A stretch of DNA of 64,000 nucleotides, from assembly GCF_029813115.1 (NCBI RefSeq), contig NZ_JAPZDS010000013.1:1-64000 (forward strand). Direction: 5' to 3'. The notes below the pieces were generated by a model that saw nothing but the letters and a program-made list of their open reading frames with translations, was not told the origin of the DNA and searched no databases. How positions within the stretch are numbered: position 1 is the first letter of the stretch; each line of letters starts with the position of its first letter. Of the stretch, positions 46,808 to 57,166 are shown in pieces. Made by a program: the position numbers and the translations under genes. The stretch is from Aureimonas sp. SK2. Its GTDB lineage: Bacteria > Pseudomonadota > Alphaproteobacteria > Rhizobiales > Rhizobiaceae.

Positions 46808-47689
46808 ATGCTCCAACCTCTCCTCCACCGCCGGGCGGTCCTTGCGGGCCTTGCCGCTTCGGCCTTCCCGGCCACCGGCGCGTTGGCCGAGGTGCGTTAC
46901 CCCCGCCGCATCGCCTGCTTCGACTACGGGCTCGCCGAGATCCTCCTGCTTCTCGGCATCGTGCCGGTCGCCGTCATGTCGGCGGCCGACTGGCCGACCT
47001 GGACGGGCGAGACGCTGCCGCCCGGCGTGGCCGATCTCGGCGCCTCGCAGGAACCGAACCTCGAGCGTCTCGCGGCCCTGAAGCCCGACCTGATCCTGTC
47101 GACCGACTACACGGCCATGGCCGAGCCGGCCGCCGCGCGCATCGCGCCCGTGGAGCGCCTGACCCTCTACGGCGCGGGACAGGAGCCCCTCCCCCGCGCG
47201 CGGGAGGTAACGCGGCAGCTCGGCGCGCGTCTCGGCATTCCCGAGCGCGCCGAGGCCGCCATTGCCGCCTTCGACGCGGAACTGGCGGGCCTTTCGCGCC
47301 GCTTGCCTCCGAGCCTGCCGCCGCTTCTTGTCGTCGCCTTCATGGACACGCGGCACGCGCGCGTTTTCGGCCGCGCCAGCCTCTTCGGCAATGCGCTGGA
47401 CGGTCTCGGCCTTCGCAACGCCTATCCCGAACCGGTCAATGCCTGGGGCTTCAACACGGTGGGCGTCGAAGCGCTCGCGCCCTTCGGCGACGCATATCTC
47501 CTCTCGGTCGATCCCGCGCCGCCCGACACCTGGCCGACGCTGGAGGCGAGCCCGCTCTGGACCGAGCTGCCCTTCGTGCGCGCGGGCCGCGTCCGGCGCA
47601 TCGAACCGGTGCTCACCTTCGGCGCCCTCGGCTCCGCCGCCCGCTTCGCCCGCCTCGCCACGCGGGCCCTGACGGACCCTGCGGCATGA
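46808..47689 (+). CDS. fhuD: Iron-siderophore ABC transporter substrate-binding protein
   Basis: 293 residues. Twin-arginine-like signal (HRRAVLAGLAASAF, cleavage around ALAE) and a class III periplasmic-binding fold: YPRRIACFDYGLAEILLLLG, SQEPNLERLAALKPDLIL and GWNT-like region WGFNTVGVEAL. It should deliver a ferric hydroxamate-type siderophore to the FhuB/FhuC-like partners. Its stop overlaps the permease start (ATGA). No Fur, RirA or Irr box could be assigned in the 76-bp upstream gap. The exact siderophore is unknown. Confidence 0.9.
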   Translation: MLQPLLHRRAVLAGLAASAFPATGALAEVRYPRRIACFDYGLAEILLLLGIVPVAVMSAADWPTWTGETLPPGVADLGASQEPNLERLAALKPDLILSTDYTAMAEPAAARIAPVERLTLYGAGQEPLPRAREVTRQLGARLGIPERAEAAIAAFDAELAGLSRRLPPSLPPLLVVAFMDTRHARVFGRASLFGNALDGLGLRNAYPEPVNAWGFNTVGVEALAPFGDAYLLSVDPAPPDTWPTLEASPLWTELPFVRAGRVRRIEPVLTFGALGSAARFARLATRALTDPAA

Positions 47690-49683
47690 GCGCCGTCGCC
47701 CTGCCGCGTCCGAAAGGCGGGCTGCTTCTCGCCGCGCTCGGCCTGCCCGCCCTCCTCCTGGCGGCCTTCGTGGTGGCCGCCCCCCTGACGGCCCTCCTCG
47801 ATGCGCCCGCCGCCGCTGGCTACGACGCCTCGCGCATGGTGCTTCTCCATTCCACGCTGCCGCGCCTCGCCATGGCGGTCCTGTGCGGCGGGGCGTTGGC
47901 GGCGGCGGGCGCCTTTCTCCAGCAGGCGCTGCGCAACCCGCTGGCCTCGCCGACGACGCTGGGCGTCGAGGCGGGCGGGCGGCTGGCGCTCAGCCTCGCG
48001 ACGCTCGCCGCCCCCGGCCTCCTCGGCTGGGGCCGCGACCTCGTCACGTTCGCCGGCTGCGGCCTGGCGGCGCTTCTCGTCTTCGCGCTGGTGCGAAAGC
48101 GCCATTTCGCCGCCGTGTCGCTGATCCTCGCCGGCCTCGTCGTCGGCCTCTATGCCGGCGCCTTATCGGCGCTTCTCACCCTTCTCAACGACCGCTATCT
48201 CGCCAGCCTCTTCATCTGGGGGGCGGGCTCGCTGTCGCAGCAGAGCTGGGAGCCGTTCCTGGCCTTGGCCGGGCGCCTCGCCGTGATCGCGCCCGCCGCA
48301 CTGCTGCTCGTGCGCCCCCTCGGCCTTCTCGACCTCGACGACGCCAACGCCCGGGCGCGCGGGCTCGATCCCGGCCGGCTGCGGGCACTGGCCGTGCTCC
48401 TGGCCGTGGTGATCTCCGCCTTCACCGTCAGCGCGGTGGGCGTCATCGGCTTCATCGGCCTCGTCGCACCGCTGCTCGCGCGCCTGTCGGGCGCCCGATC
48501 CTTCGCGGGCCGGCTCGCGCTTTCCGTCGGCCTCGGAGCCGCGATGCTGCTTTTGACGGACGCGGCGCTCCAGGCCGTTCCGGCCCCGTCCGGCGCTTTC
48601 CTGCCGACGGGCGCGGTGACGGCGATCGTCGGGGCACCGCTGCTGCTCCTGCTCCTGCCGCGTCTTGCCGCCGCCGACCGCGCCCCGGTCCCGGCCGAGC
48701 CGGGCGCCGCCGCCGGCGGACCGGTCTCCGGGCGGCGCGCCATGCTGGCGCTCCTGCTCGGCCTCGGCCTTTTGGGAGCCGCCCTCCTTCTCGGCCCCGA
48801 CCCGGCGAGCGGGCGCTGGGGCCTCCTGTCGCCCGCCCTCTTCGCCGACATCCTGCCGCTGCGCTGGCCGCGCATTCTCGGCGCGGGCGCGGCGGGCGCC
48901 ATGCTCGGCGCGGCCGGGTTGATCCTTCAGCGCCTCACCGGCAACGAGATGGCGAGCCCGGAAGTGCTGGGCGTCAGCGCGGGCGCGGCCTTTGCCGCCG
49001 CGATCGCCCTCTTCGCCTTGGCCGCGCCGGGACCGGCCGTGCTCGGGACGGCGGCGGTTGCCGGCAGTCTCGTCGTGATCGCGGCGGTGCTCGCCTTCGG
49101 GCGGCGCTCCGGTTTCCAGCCCGAACGGGTCCTGCTGGCCGGCATCGCGCTGAACGCGCTGCTCGACGCCGTGGTCGGCCTCCTGTCGGCGAGCGGCGAT
49201 CCCCGCGCCCTGATGCTGTTCGCCTGGATGGCCGGCTCGACCAGCGGCATGACGCCGGGCGGTGCCGTCGGTGCCAGCGCCGTGGCCGCAGCGCTCGTCG
49301 CCCTGGCGGCGCTCGCCGCGCGTCCGCTCGCCATCCTGCCGCTCGGAAGCCCGGTTTCCCGCGCCTTGGGCGTCCCTCTGGCGCGCACGCGCCTTGCCCT
49401 CTTCGGGCTCGCGGCCTTGCTTACCGCGGCCGCCACGCCCATCGCCGGCCCGCTCACCTTCGTCGGTCTGATGGCGCCGCACCTCGCCCGCCTCCTCGGC
49501 TTCCACCGTCCGCTCCCCGCGCTTCTCGTCAGCGCGCTCGCGGGCGGCGCGCTGCTCGTGCTGGCGGACTGGCTCGGCCGCACCCTCGCCTTTCCCTGGA
49601 CGCTGCCGACCGGCATCGTCGCGGCGCTGGTCGGCGCGCCATGCCTGATGCTGCTTCTCGCCCGCCGGAGACACGCCCGATGA
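47686..49683 (+). CDS. fhuB: Double-length iron-siderophore ABC permease (FhuB-like)
   Basis: 665 residues consisting of two FecCD repeats joined head to tail, the layout of FhuB. Repeat 1 (about 10-325) has ALRNPLASPTTLGVEAGG, repeat 2 (about 350-660) has LTGNEMASPEVLGVSAGAA; each ends with a GLVAPLLARL or GLMAPHLARLLG segment that meets the ATPase. A single gene therefore supplies both halves of the channel. Overlaps its neighbours by 4 bp on both sides, so the three genes are translationally coupled. Confidence 0.94.
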   Translation: MSAVALPRPKGGLLLAALGLPALLLAAFVVAAPLTALLDAPAAAGYDASRMVLLHSTLPRLAMAVLCGGALAAAGAFLQQALRNPLASPTTLGVEAGGRLALSLATLAAPGLLGWGRDLVTFAGCGLAALLVFALVRKRHFAAVSLILAGLVVGLYAGALSALLTLLNDRYLASLFIWGAGSLSQQSWEPFLALAGRLAVIAPAALLLVRPLGLLDLDDANARARGLDPGRLRALAVLLAVVISAFTVSAVGVIGFIGLVAPLLARLSGARSFAGRLALSVGLGAAMLLLTDAALQAVPAPSGAFLPTGAVTAIVGAPLLLLLLPRLAAADRAPVPAEPGAAAGGPVSGRRAMLALLLGLGLLGAALLLGPDPASGRWGLLSPALFADILPLRWPRILGAGAAGAMLGAAGLILQRLTGNEMASPEVLGVSAGAAFAAAIALFALAAPGPAVLGTAAVAGSLVVIAAVLAFGRRSGFQPERVLLAGIALNALLDAVVGLLSASGDPRALMLFAWMAGSTSGMTPGGAVGASAVAAALVALAALAARPLAILPLGSPVSRALGVPLARTRLALFGLAALLTAAATPIAGPLTFVGLMAPHLARLLGFHRPLPALLVSALAGGALLVLADWLGRTLAFPWTLPTGIVAALVGAPCLMLLLARRRHAR

Positions 49684-50483
49684 ACCAGATCTCGCCCGTC
49701 GCCCGGCCGGCGCTCGCCTTCGAACTCGAGGCGGCATCCTTCGCCGTGGCCGGCCGCACCCTCCTCCATCCGCTTTCGCTTGATCTCGCGCCGGGCCGTG
49801 TCCTGGGCCTCGTCGGCCACAACGGCTCGGGCAAGTCGACGCTCTTGAAGCTTCTGGCCCGGCAGGAGCGGCCGACGGGCGGACGCGTGGCGCTGGGAGG
49901 ACGCGACCTCGCCGCCTGGGGCGAGCGCGACTTCGCCCGCCATGTCGCCTATCTCCCGCAGACCACCCCGCCCGCCCCCGGCCTTCTCGTTCGCGAACTC
50001 GCCGCGCTCGGCCGCTATCCCTGGCACGGGCCGTTCGGGCGCTTCTCGGCGGCGGACCGCACGCACGTGGAGGAGGCCCTGCGGGCGACGGGCACCTTGC
50101 CCCTCGCCGACCGCCCGGTGGACGCGCTGTCCGGGGGCGAACGCCAGCGCACCTGGCTCGCCATGCTGGTGGCCCAGGATGCCGGCTGCCTGCTCCTCGA
50201 CGAGCCGATCTCGGCGCTCGACGTCGCGCACCAGATCGAGGTTCTCTCCCTCGTCCGCGATCTGAGCCGCACCCGCGGCGTCGGCGTCGTCGTGGTGCTG
50301 CACGACATCAACATGGCCGCCCGCTTCTGCGACGAGATCGTGGCCCTCAAGGCCGGACGCCTCGTCGCGCGCGGTCACCCCGAGGCGGTCGTCACCGCCG
50401 AGGCGCTGGACATGATCTACGGCGTGCCGATGGCCATCATGGCTCATCCCGCAAGGCTTGGTCCGGTCGCCGTTCCGCTGTGA
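49680..50483 (+). CDS. fhuC: Iron-siderophore ABC transporter ATP-binding protein (FhuC-like)
   Basis: 267 residues: Walker A GHNGSGKST (about residue 44), Q-loop LPQTTPPAPGLLVREL, signature ALSGGERQRTWLAML, Walker B LLLDEPISALD and switch His in VVLHDINMAARF. The YPWHG segment after the Q-loop is typical of FhuC. It drives siderophore uptake through the double permease. ATG 49680 overlaps the permease stop (ATGA). Confidence 0.94.
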   Translation: MNQISPVARPALAFELEAASFAVAGRTLLHPLSLDLAPGRVLGLVGHNGSGKSTLLKLLARQERPTGGRVALGGRDLAAWGERDFARHVAYLPQTTPPAPGLLVRELAALGRYPWHGPFGRFSAADRTHVEEALRATGTLPLADRPVDALSGGERQRTWLAMLVAQDAGCLLLDEPISALDVAHQIEVLSLVRDLSRTRGVGVVVVLHDINMAARFCDEIVALKAGRLVARGHPEAVVTAEALDMIYGVPMAIMAHPARLGPVAVPL

Positions 50484-50601
50484 GCCGTCGCGCTTCGGAT
50501 GAATTCCACGCAACTTTTACGACCGGTCTTAAGCTAGCCATCAACTGTCGCACGATATAACTCCGTCACGGCCTTCGTAACGCCGAGGTTGCACATGCGC
50601 C

Positions 50602-51645
50602 ATGGCGCCGAAGACCGCAGGAAATGTCGTGGAGCGTGAAATGCTGAGGGCGCTGGAAGACGGAAGGGGACCGAGCGGCAGCCCGGACCCGTTTCCCATC
50701 CAGGGCGATGGGCCGGGAGACGGGAAAAACCTCCGTCGGCATGTCGCCGATTTCGACGCGCTGGAGGCGCTGAACGCCTGCAGCGACATCCCTGTCACCT
50801 TCCGCCCGACCGCGCCCGGGGCGCCGCATATCGACATCCGCGGACTCCTGATGCCGCGCCTCGCGGTCTGGACGGTCGGATCTCACACGGGTTTCGAGAG
50901 CATTCCCGCCGAAGGCCTCGACGTCTACTCCGTCCGCATTCCCTTGCGCGGCGCGCTCTTGCGTCACCTCAACGGCGAGGACCACCAGATCCGCGCCGGC
51001 GCGGCCACGATCCTGCCTGCACGCGACCTCGTGGCGTCTCGGTTTCATCCCGGAACGGAGGTGATGTCCTGCTCGATCGCCGCCGCGGACCTCCTGGCCC
51101 GTCACGAGGCGCTGGAGGGTCCGGATGCGCCTCTGCGCCTCCACAAGCTTGCGAGCCTCGACGGACCACGCCTTCGGGCACTCGTCGACACGATCCGGCG
51201 CATCGTGCAGCACGTGGGAACCGACGCGGACGCGATCATGGGTCCGCTCCTTCACGACGTGCTCTTGAACCAGATCCTGTCGGTCTGGCCGCGCGACCAA
51301 GCCTCGGCCGGCGCGGTCGGCGAGCGCACCGTCTCTCAGGCGATCGACTACATCGAAGCCCATCTCGGCGAGGCGCTGACGGTGGGCGACGTCGCGGCGG
51401 CCGCAGGCGTCGGCGTTCGCACGCTGCAGAGCGCGTTCCGGGCGCATACGGGGCTTACGCCCCTCGGCTACATCCTCGACCGCCGGCTCGAAAGGGCCCA
51501 TGCCGACCTCGTGGCCAACGAGGGACGCCTCCAGGTCTCGCAGATCGCCTACCGGTGGGGCTTCCTCCACCTGGGCGAGTTCGCGCGGCGCTACCGCCTG
51601 CGCTATGGGTGCCCGCCCTCCCAGACAGGACGGCGCGCTCCCTGA
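50602..51645 (+). CDS. AraC family transcriptional regulator (AraC-binding-like domain)
   Basis: 347 residues. The N-terminal half carries an AraC-binding-like (oxygenase-regulator) sensor fold (VYSVRIPLRGALLRHLNG, AATILPARDLVASRFHPG); the C-terminal 100 residues carry two helix-turn-helix motifs (AIDYIEAHLGEALTVGDVAA and LQVSQIAYRWGFLHLGEFAR with RRYRLRYGCPPSQ). It resembles regulators of aromatic-catabolic genes rather than siderophore regulators, so a link to the fhu operon is not assumed. ATG 50641 (MLRALE) is an alternative start. The next gene converges. Confidence 0.88.
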   Translation: MAPKTAGNVVEREMLRALEDGRGPSGSPDPFPIQGDGPGDGKNLRRHVADFDALEALNACSDIPVTFRPTAPGAPHIDIRGLLMPRLAVWTVGSHTGFESIPAEGLDVYSVRIPLRGALLRHLNGEDHQIRAGAATILPARDLVASRFHPGTEVMSCSIAAADLLARHEALEGPDAPLRLHKLASLDGPRLRALVDTIRRIVQHVGTDADAIMGPLLHDVLLNQILSVWPRDQASAGAVGERTVSQAIDYIEAHLGEALTVGDVAAAAGVGVRTLQSAFRAHTGLTPLGYILDRRLERAHADLVANEGRLQVSQIAYRWGFLHLGEFARRYRLRYGCPPSQTGRRAP

Positions 51646-51672
51646 GGAACGCGCCGCCACGCTTGAAGTCCT

Positions 51673-52995
51673 TTAAGCCTTGGTCAGCCGCAGGATGGTG
51701 GAGCCGCCGCCGCCGCGCGTCTCGGTGACGGCGTAGACCGCACCGTCCGGACCGACCTTCACGTCGCGGATGCGCGCCTCGAGCGGCACGCGCTCTTCCG
51801 TGGCGACACGCCCCTCGTCGTTCATCGTCAGGACCACGAGACCCTGCGTCACCAGCCCGCCGACCAGGAAGGCGTTCTCCCACTCGGGAAACTCCGTGCC
51901 CTGGTAGAGGGCCATGCCCGACGGGCCGATCACCGGATCCCAGTAGTAGACCGGCTGCTCCATGCCCTCCTTGGCGGTGATGCCCTCGTTCACCTCGTCG
52001 CCGCCGTACTCGATGCCGTAGGTGATGACCGGCCAGCCGTAGTTCTTGCCGGCTTCCGGCGCGTTCAGCTCGTCGCCGCCGCGCGGCCCGTGCTCGATGG
52101 TCCAGAGACGGCCGTCCGCGTCGAGCGCGGCGGACTGGATGTTGCGGTGGCCGTAGCTCCAGATCGCGTCCTGCGCGCCCTCTTGGCTGACGAAGGGGTT
52201 GTCTTCAGGCACCGAGCCGTCGGCGTTGATGCGGAAGACCTTGCCGAGTCCGGAGTTCAGGTCCTGCGCCTGGTCGCGGATCGGGTCGTCCGACCGCTCG
52301 CCGACGCCCAGGAACAGCTTGCCCTCGCCGTCGAAGACGATGCGCGAGCCGAAGTGCTTGTTGCCCTCGTAGCTCGGCATCTGCTGGAAGATGACTTTCA
52401 CGTCCTCCAGCGAGGCCGATCCGTCCGCCATCGCAAGCCGGGCGCTGGCGAGCGCGGTGCCGTTGCCCTCCGCGCCGCGCGGCTCGGAAAAGGTGAAGTA
52501 GATCATGTTGTCGGAGGAAAAGTTCGGGCCGAGTGCCACGTCGAGAAGGCCGCCCTGCTCGCGCGCGTCCACTTCCGGAACACCCGAGACCTCGATCGGC
52601 TCGCCTTCCTCGCCCGCGGCCGGCAGGACCATGAGCTTGCCTTCCTTGGCGGTCACGAGCATCCGGCCGTCCGGAAGGAATTCCATAGCCCAGAGGTTGG
52701 GCAGGCCTTCGGCCACCGTCTCGGTGGTGACTTCCGGCATCTCGGCCGGCTGGGGCGCACGGGTCTGGCCGGCGAAGGCCGGCTGCTGGTCCGGCGCGTT
52801 GGCGGCCTCGGTCTCGACGGGCGTGCCCGTCGCGGCCCCTTGCGTGGACGAGGCCGTGCCGGTGGCCGGCGCGTTGCCGTCCACATGCGGCAGGCGCTCG
52901 CCTTGGCTGTTGGTGTCCTGTGCCAGAGCGCCGCCGGCCAGAAGCGTGCCGGCGAGAAGGGCGGCCAGGCCCCCGGATCGTGTCATCAGTCGCAT
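51673..52995 (-). CDS. PQQ-dependent sugar dehydrogenase family protein (YliI-like)
   Basis: 440 residues. Signal peptide (ALLAGTLLAGGALAQ, cleavage about residue 26), a Thr/Ala/Gln-rich linker to about 85, then a six-bladed GSDH/YliI propeller: NLWAMEFLPDGRMLVT, REQGGLLDVALGPNF, KLFLGVGERSDDP, YGHRNIQSAALD and DELNAPEAGKNYGWPVITYG. Relatives are soluble periplasmic aldose dehydrogenases that use PQQ. No PQQ synthesis gene is nearby, so cofactor supply cannot be judged. 141 bp after gnd on the same strand. Confidence 0.92.
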   Translation of the reverse strand: MRLMTRSGGLAALLAGTLLAGGALAQDTNSQGERLPHVDGNAPATGTASSTQGAATGTPVETEAANAPDQQPAFAGQTRAPQPAEMPEVTTETVAEGLPNLWAMEFLPDGRMLVTAKEGKLMVLPAAGEEGEPIEVSGVPEVDAREQGGLLDVALGPNFSSDNMIYFTFSEPRGAEGNGTALASARLAMADGSASLEDVKVIFQQMPSYEGNKHFGSRIVFDGEGKLFLGVGERSDDPIRDQAQDLNSGLGKVFRINADGSVPEDNPFVSQEGAQDAIWSYGHRNIQSAALDADGRLWTIEHGPRGGDELNAPEAGKNYGWPVITYGIEYGGDEVNEGITAKEGMEQPVYYWDPVIGPSGMALYQGTEFPEWENAFLVGGLVTQGLVVLTMNDEGRVATEERVPLEARIRDVKVGPDGAVYAVTETRGGGGSTILRLTKA

Positions 52996-53020
52996 CGTCG
53001 CATCCTCGTCGCAAAGGGTC

Positions 53021-53039
53021 GAAGACCGGCGCGGTCTTC
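53021..53039 (-). terminator. Possible terminator after gnd
   Basis: GAAGACC (53021-53027) pairs perfectly with GGTCTTC (53033-53039). Lies between the gnd stop and the start of the sugar dehydrogenase gene; no T-run. Confidence 0.3.
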
Positions 53040-53136
53040 CTGTCGAGGGCGAACTAATCGGACGCGAGGCGCGGACAACGCCGCTCCCGTTTTGTTGAGG
53101 ATGCCGAGAGCGGCCGTGATGGTTGGGAATGCTCCG

Positions 53137-54566
53137 TCAGGCCTGCGGCCACTTGTGGTGGAAGGTACCCTCCCGGTCGAGGCGATGGAAAGTGTGCGCA
53201 CCGAAGAGGTCGCGCTGGCCCTGCGTGAGGTTGGTGGTGCCGCGTGCCCGGCGGTAGTCGTCGAAATAGGCGAGCGCGGCCGACAGGGCCGGCACCGGGA
53301 TGCCCGCCAGCGCCGCCTTGGCGACGACGCGGCGCAGCGCCTCCTGGCCCGCTTCGATGCGGGCGGTAAAGCTCGGCGCCTGCAGGAGGTTGACCACGTC
53401 GCCCGCCTCGTAGGCGCGCGTGATGTCGTCGAGAAAGCGCGAGCGGATGATGCAGCCGGCCCGCCAGATGCGCGCGATCTCCCGAGCGGCAGGTTCCAGG
53501 AGAACTCGCGGCTGGCCTCGGCCAGGGTCGCATACCCTTGAGCATAGGCGATGATCTTGGCCGCGACGAGCGCGCCTTCGAGTTCGGCCAGCCCGTCGTG
53601 GTCGGCATGGAACTCGGCGCGCGCCGTCTTCACGTTCCCGAAGATCCGCGCCGCCTCCGCCCGCTCCCGGCGGCGCGAGGAGACGCCGCGCGCCGAGACG
53701 GCGGCCTCCAGCGTCGTCGCCCCGATCCCGAGCTTCTGCGCCTCGATCACCGACCAGCGGCCCGTACCCTTCTGGCCCGCTTCGTCGATGATCTGATCGA
53801 CCAGCGCGCCGCCCGTCTCGGGATCGCGCTCGGCCAGGACGAGGGCGGAGATCTCGATCAGATAGGACTGGAGGTCGCGGCGGTTCCAATCGGCGAAGAT
53901 GTCGGCCATCTCCTGCGCCTTGAGACCGACCGCGTCGCGCAGAATGCCGTAGACTTCGGCGATCATCTGCATGTCGGCATATTCGATGCCGTTGTGGATC
54001 GTCTTGACGAAGTGACCGGCGCCGTCCGGCCCGAGCCAGTCGACGCAAGGGGAGCCGTCGAACTTGGCGGCAATCGGCTCGAGCAGCGGCTTCAGGCGCT
54101 GCCAGACCTTCTCGTCGCCGCCCACCATGATGGACGGACCGTTGCGCGCCCCGACCTCGCCGCCCGAGACGCCCATGCCGACGAAGTGGATGCCGGTCGG
54201 CTTGACCGCCTTCTCGCGGCGCACCGTGTCGTTGAAGTCGGCATTGCCCGCGTCGATCAGGATATCGCCGGGTTCGAGATGCGGCAGGACGAGCGCCATC
54301 TGGTCGTCCACCGGCTTGCCGGCATTGACCATTAGCACCACGACGCGCGGGCTCTTGAGCGTCGAGACGAAGTGCTCCACCCCGTCGGTCGGCACGAGAC
54401 GGTCGGCGAGAGCGGGGTTCTCGTCGCGCACCCCGTAGGCCTTCTCCACCGTGCGGTTGCCGAGCGCGACGGTGAAGCCGCCGTTGTCGGCGAAGTTGAG
54501 CGCGAGACTTGCGCCCATCGTGCCCATGCCCAGTACGCCGAGATCCGCCTGCTGCCCGTCGCTCAT
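53137..54566 (-). pseudogene. gnd: 6-phosphogluconate dehydrogenase, frameshifted (gnd)
   Basis: Both parts of 6PGDH are present but in different frames. From ATG 54566 the first frame gives residues 1-362: LGVLGMGTMGASLALNFA, VVLMVNAGKPVDDQMALVLP, GMGVSGGEVGARNGPSIM and catalytic HFVKTIHNGIEYADMQMIAE. At the CCC run 53481-53483 it runs out of frame; the conserved C-terminal part (EIARIWRAGCIIRSRFLDDI to FGAHTFHRLDREGTFHHKWPQ) continues in the next frame to TGA 53137. Total length 1430 bp, one base short of 477 codons, so one base is missing, most simply a fourth C. Either the gene is broken or there is a homopolymer sequencing error. Read as written, the protein would be 526 residues with a wrong tail overlapping the next gene. 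Confidence 0.9.
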
Positions 54567-54661
54567 CCGATTCGTCCTCCACCCTGCGCTGTCGGCAAAG
54601 GGTTTAGCGGATGCCGGACGAGCGTTCCATCGAAACGATTGAATGTCCGGGTTCGGACGCC

Positions 54662-55504
54662 CTATCGCTTCAGGCGTTCGGCATGCCAGGCGAGATGGTC
54701 GTCCATGAACGTGGAAATGAAATTGTAGGAATGGTCGTAGCCCTCGCGCATGTTGAGGGTCAGGCGGATGCCCGCCCTGTCGCAAGCCTCCTTCAGAAGC
54801 TGCGGGCGCAGGCCGTCGTCGAGGAAGCCGTCGGCCGTGCCCTGGTCCACCAGGAACTCGGGGAAGCGGTGCCCGTCCTCGATCAGGAGCGTCGCGTCGT
54901 AGGCGCGCCAGGACTGGCGGTCGCGGCCGAGATACTTCTCGAAGGCGGGGCGCGACCAGCCGGCCGTCGAGGGCTGGACGATCGGCGCGAAGGCCGAGGC
55001 GCTCCGGTAGGTCTCGGGGTTGCGCAGCGCCGCCATCAGCGCGCCGTGGCCGCCCATGGAATGGCCGAAGATGCCCTGCCGGTTCATGTCGACGGGGAAA
55101 TGCGTGGCGACGTAGCCCGGCAGTTCGTCCGTCACGTAGGAATACATGCGGTAATTCTCGGCATAGGGCCGCTCCGTCGCATCGACATAGAAGCCGGCGC
55201 CCGATCCGAACTGCCAGTTGTCCGGCTCGTCGGGCACGCCCTCGCCGCGCGGGCTCGTGTCGGGCAGGACGATCATGATCCCGTGCTCGGCCGCCGCCCG
55301 GCGGAATTCGCCCTTGTCCATCGCGTTCTGGTGCGTGCAGGTGAGGCCCGAGAGGTACCAGAGGACGGGCACCTTCCCGTCCCGCGCCTGCGGCGGCACG
55401 AAGACGGCGAAGGTCATCGGCGTGTCGGTGGTGCGCGACTGGTGGCGGTACACGCCTTGCGTGCCGCCATGGGCCTTCGCTTCCGAGATCACGTCGAGGG
55501 GCAT
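54662..55504 (-). CDS. fghA: S-formylglutathione hydrolase
   Basis: 280 residues, the normal length. It hydrolyses S-formylglutathione to formate and glutathione, the second step of formaldehyde detoxification. The esterase nucleophile is Ser149 in FGHSMGGHGALMAALRNPE; FLVDQGTADGFLDD and GYDHSYNFISTFMDDH supply the Asp and His. Same strand as frmA, with a GNAT gene between and short spacing (21 bp), so all three are likely one operon. A gap of 95 bp precedes gnd. Confidence 0.95.
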   Translation of the reverse strand: MPLDVISEAKAHGGTQGVYRHQSRTTDTPMTFAVFVPPQARDGKVPVLWYLSGLTCTHQNAMDKGEFRRAAAEHGIMIVLPDTSPRGEGVPDEPDNWQFGSGAGFYVDATERPYAENYRMYSYVTDELPGYVATHFPVDMNRQGIFGHSMGGHGALMAALRNPETYRSASAFAPIVQPSTAGWSRPAFEKYLGRDRQSWRAYDATLLIEDGHRFPEFLVDQGTADGFLDDGLRPQLLKEACDRAGIRLTLNMREGYDHSYNFISTFMDDHLAWHAERLKR

Positions 55505-55525
55505 GAAAGGTCCTTTCGTTCTGGC

Positions 55526-55977
55526 TCAGGCCGCCGACTCGCGGCGCATGTCGAGATGGGGAATGCCGTCCTCCAGATAGGGACTGGAGATCGTGACGAA
55601 CCCATGAACCGCGTAGAAGGTTTCCAGATGCGATTGCGCCGACAGGTCGACCGCGGCCTCCGGCCAGCGCTCGGCGCACAGGCGCAGCGCCTCCTGCATC
55701 AGCCGGTGGCCGAGGCCGCCGCCGCGAAAGGCCCTGCCCGTCGCGATGCGGCCGATGCGGGCGCGGCTGCCCGCGCCGGGCGCGAAGACGCGAAGGGTCC
55801 CGGCGAGAGCGCCGTCCCGGAAGGCGCGCAGATGCAGCGCCTCGCGATCGCGCCCGTCGATCTCGGGGAAGGCGCAGGCCTGCTCCACCACGAAGACGTC
55901 CTGCCGGAGCCGGAGGAGGTCATGGACCTCCGGCCCCGTCATCTCCTCGAGGCGCGACCAGCGCCAGTCGATCGCGG

Positions 55978-55981
<4 letters not shown>
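55526..55981 (-). CDS. GNAT family N-acetyltransferase (ElaA-like), probable non-ATG start
   Basis: 151 residues if started at CTG 55981. The ElaA pattern is clear: [40 protein letters not shown] (acetyl-CoA loop) and [25 protein letters not shown]. Conserved residues at IDWRW lie before the first ATG (55942), and no ATG, GTG or TTG exists in frame between there and the frmA region, so translation probably begins at CTG overlapping the frmA stop (CTGA). A 138-residue product from ATG 55942 is the alternative. It sits inside the frmA-fghA operon. Confidence 0.85.
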
Positions 55982-57090
<1,109 letters not shown>

Positions 57091-57166
57091 GGGTCCAGTC
57101 CTCGTGATGCGCGATTCGGATCGGCCCTGACTATAGGATCGGAGGCCCGTCGCGCCAGCCTTTCCC

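Noticed and set aside
52986-53136. gnd reading into the sugar dehydrogenase gene as a fusion
   Set aside because: The overlap arises only because the shifted frame lacks stops; the tail beyond residue 362 has no homology-like pattern.
53470-53495. Programmed -1 ribosomal frameshift in gnd
   Set aside because: No X-XXY-YYZ slippery heptamer or clear downstream structure at the switch point, and gnd is not known to use frameshifting; a missing base is simpler.
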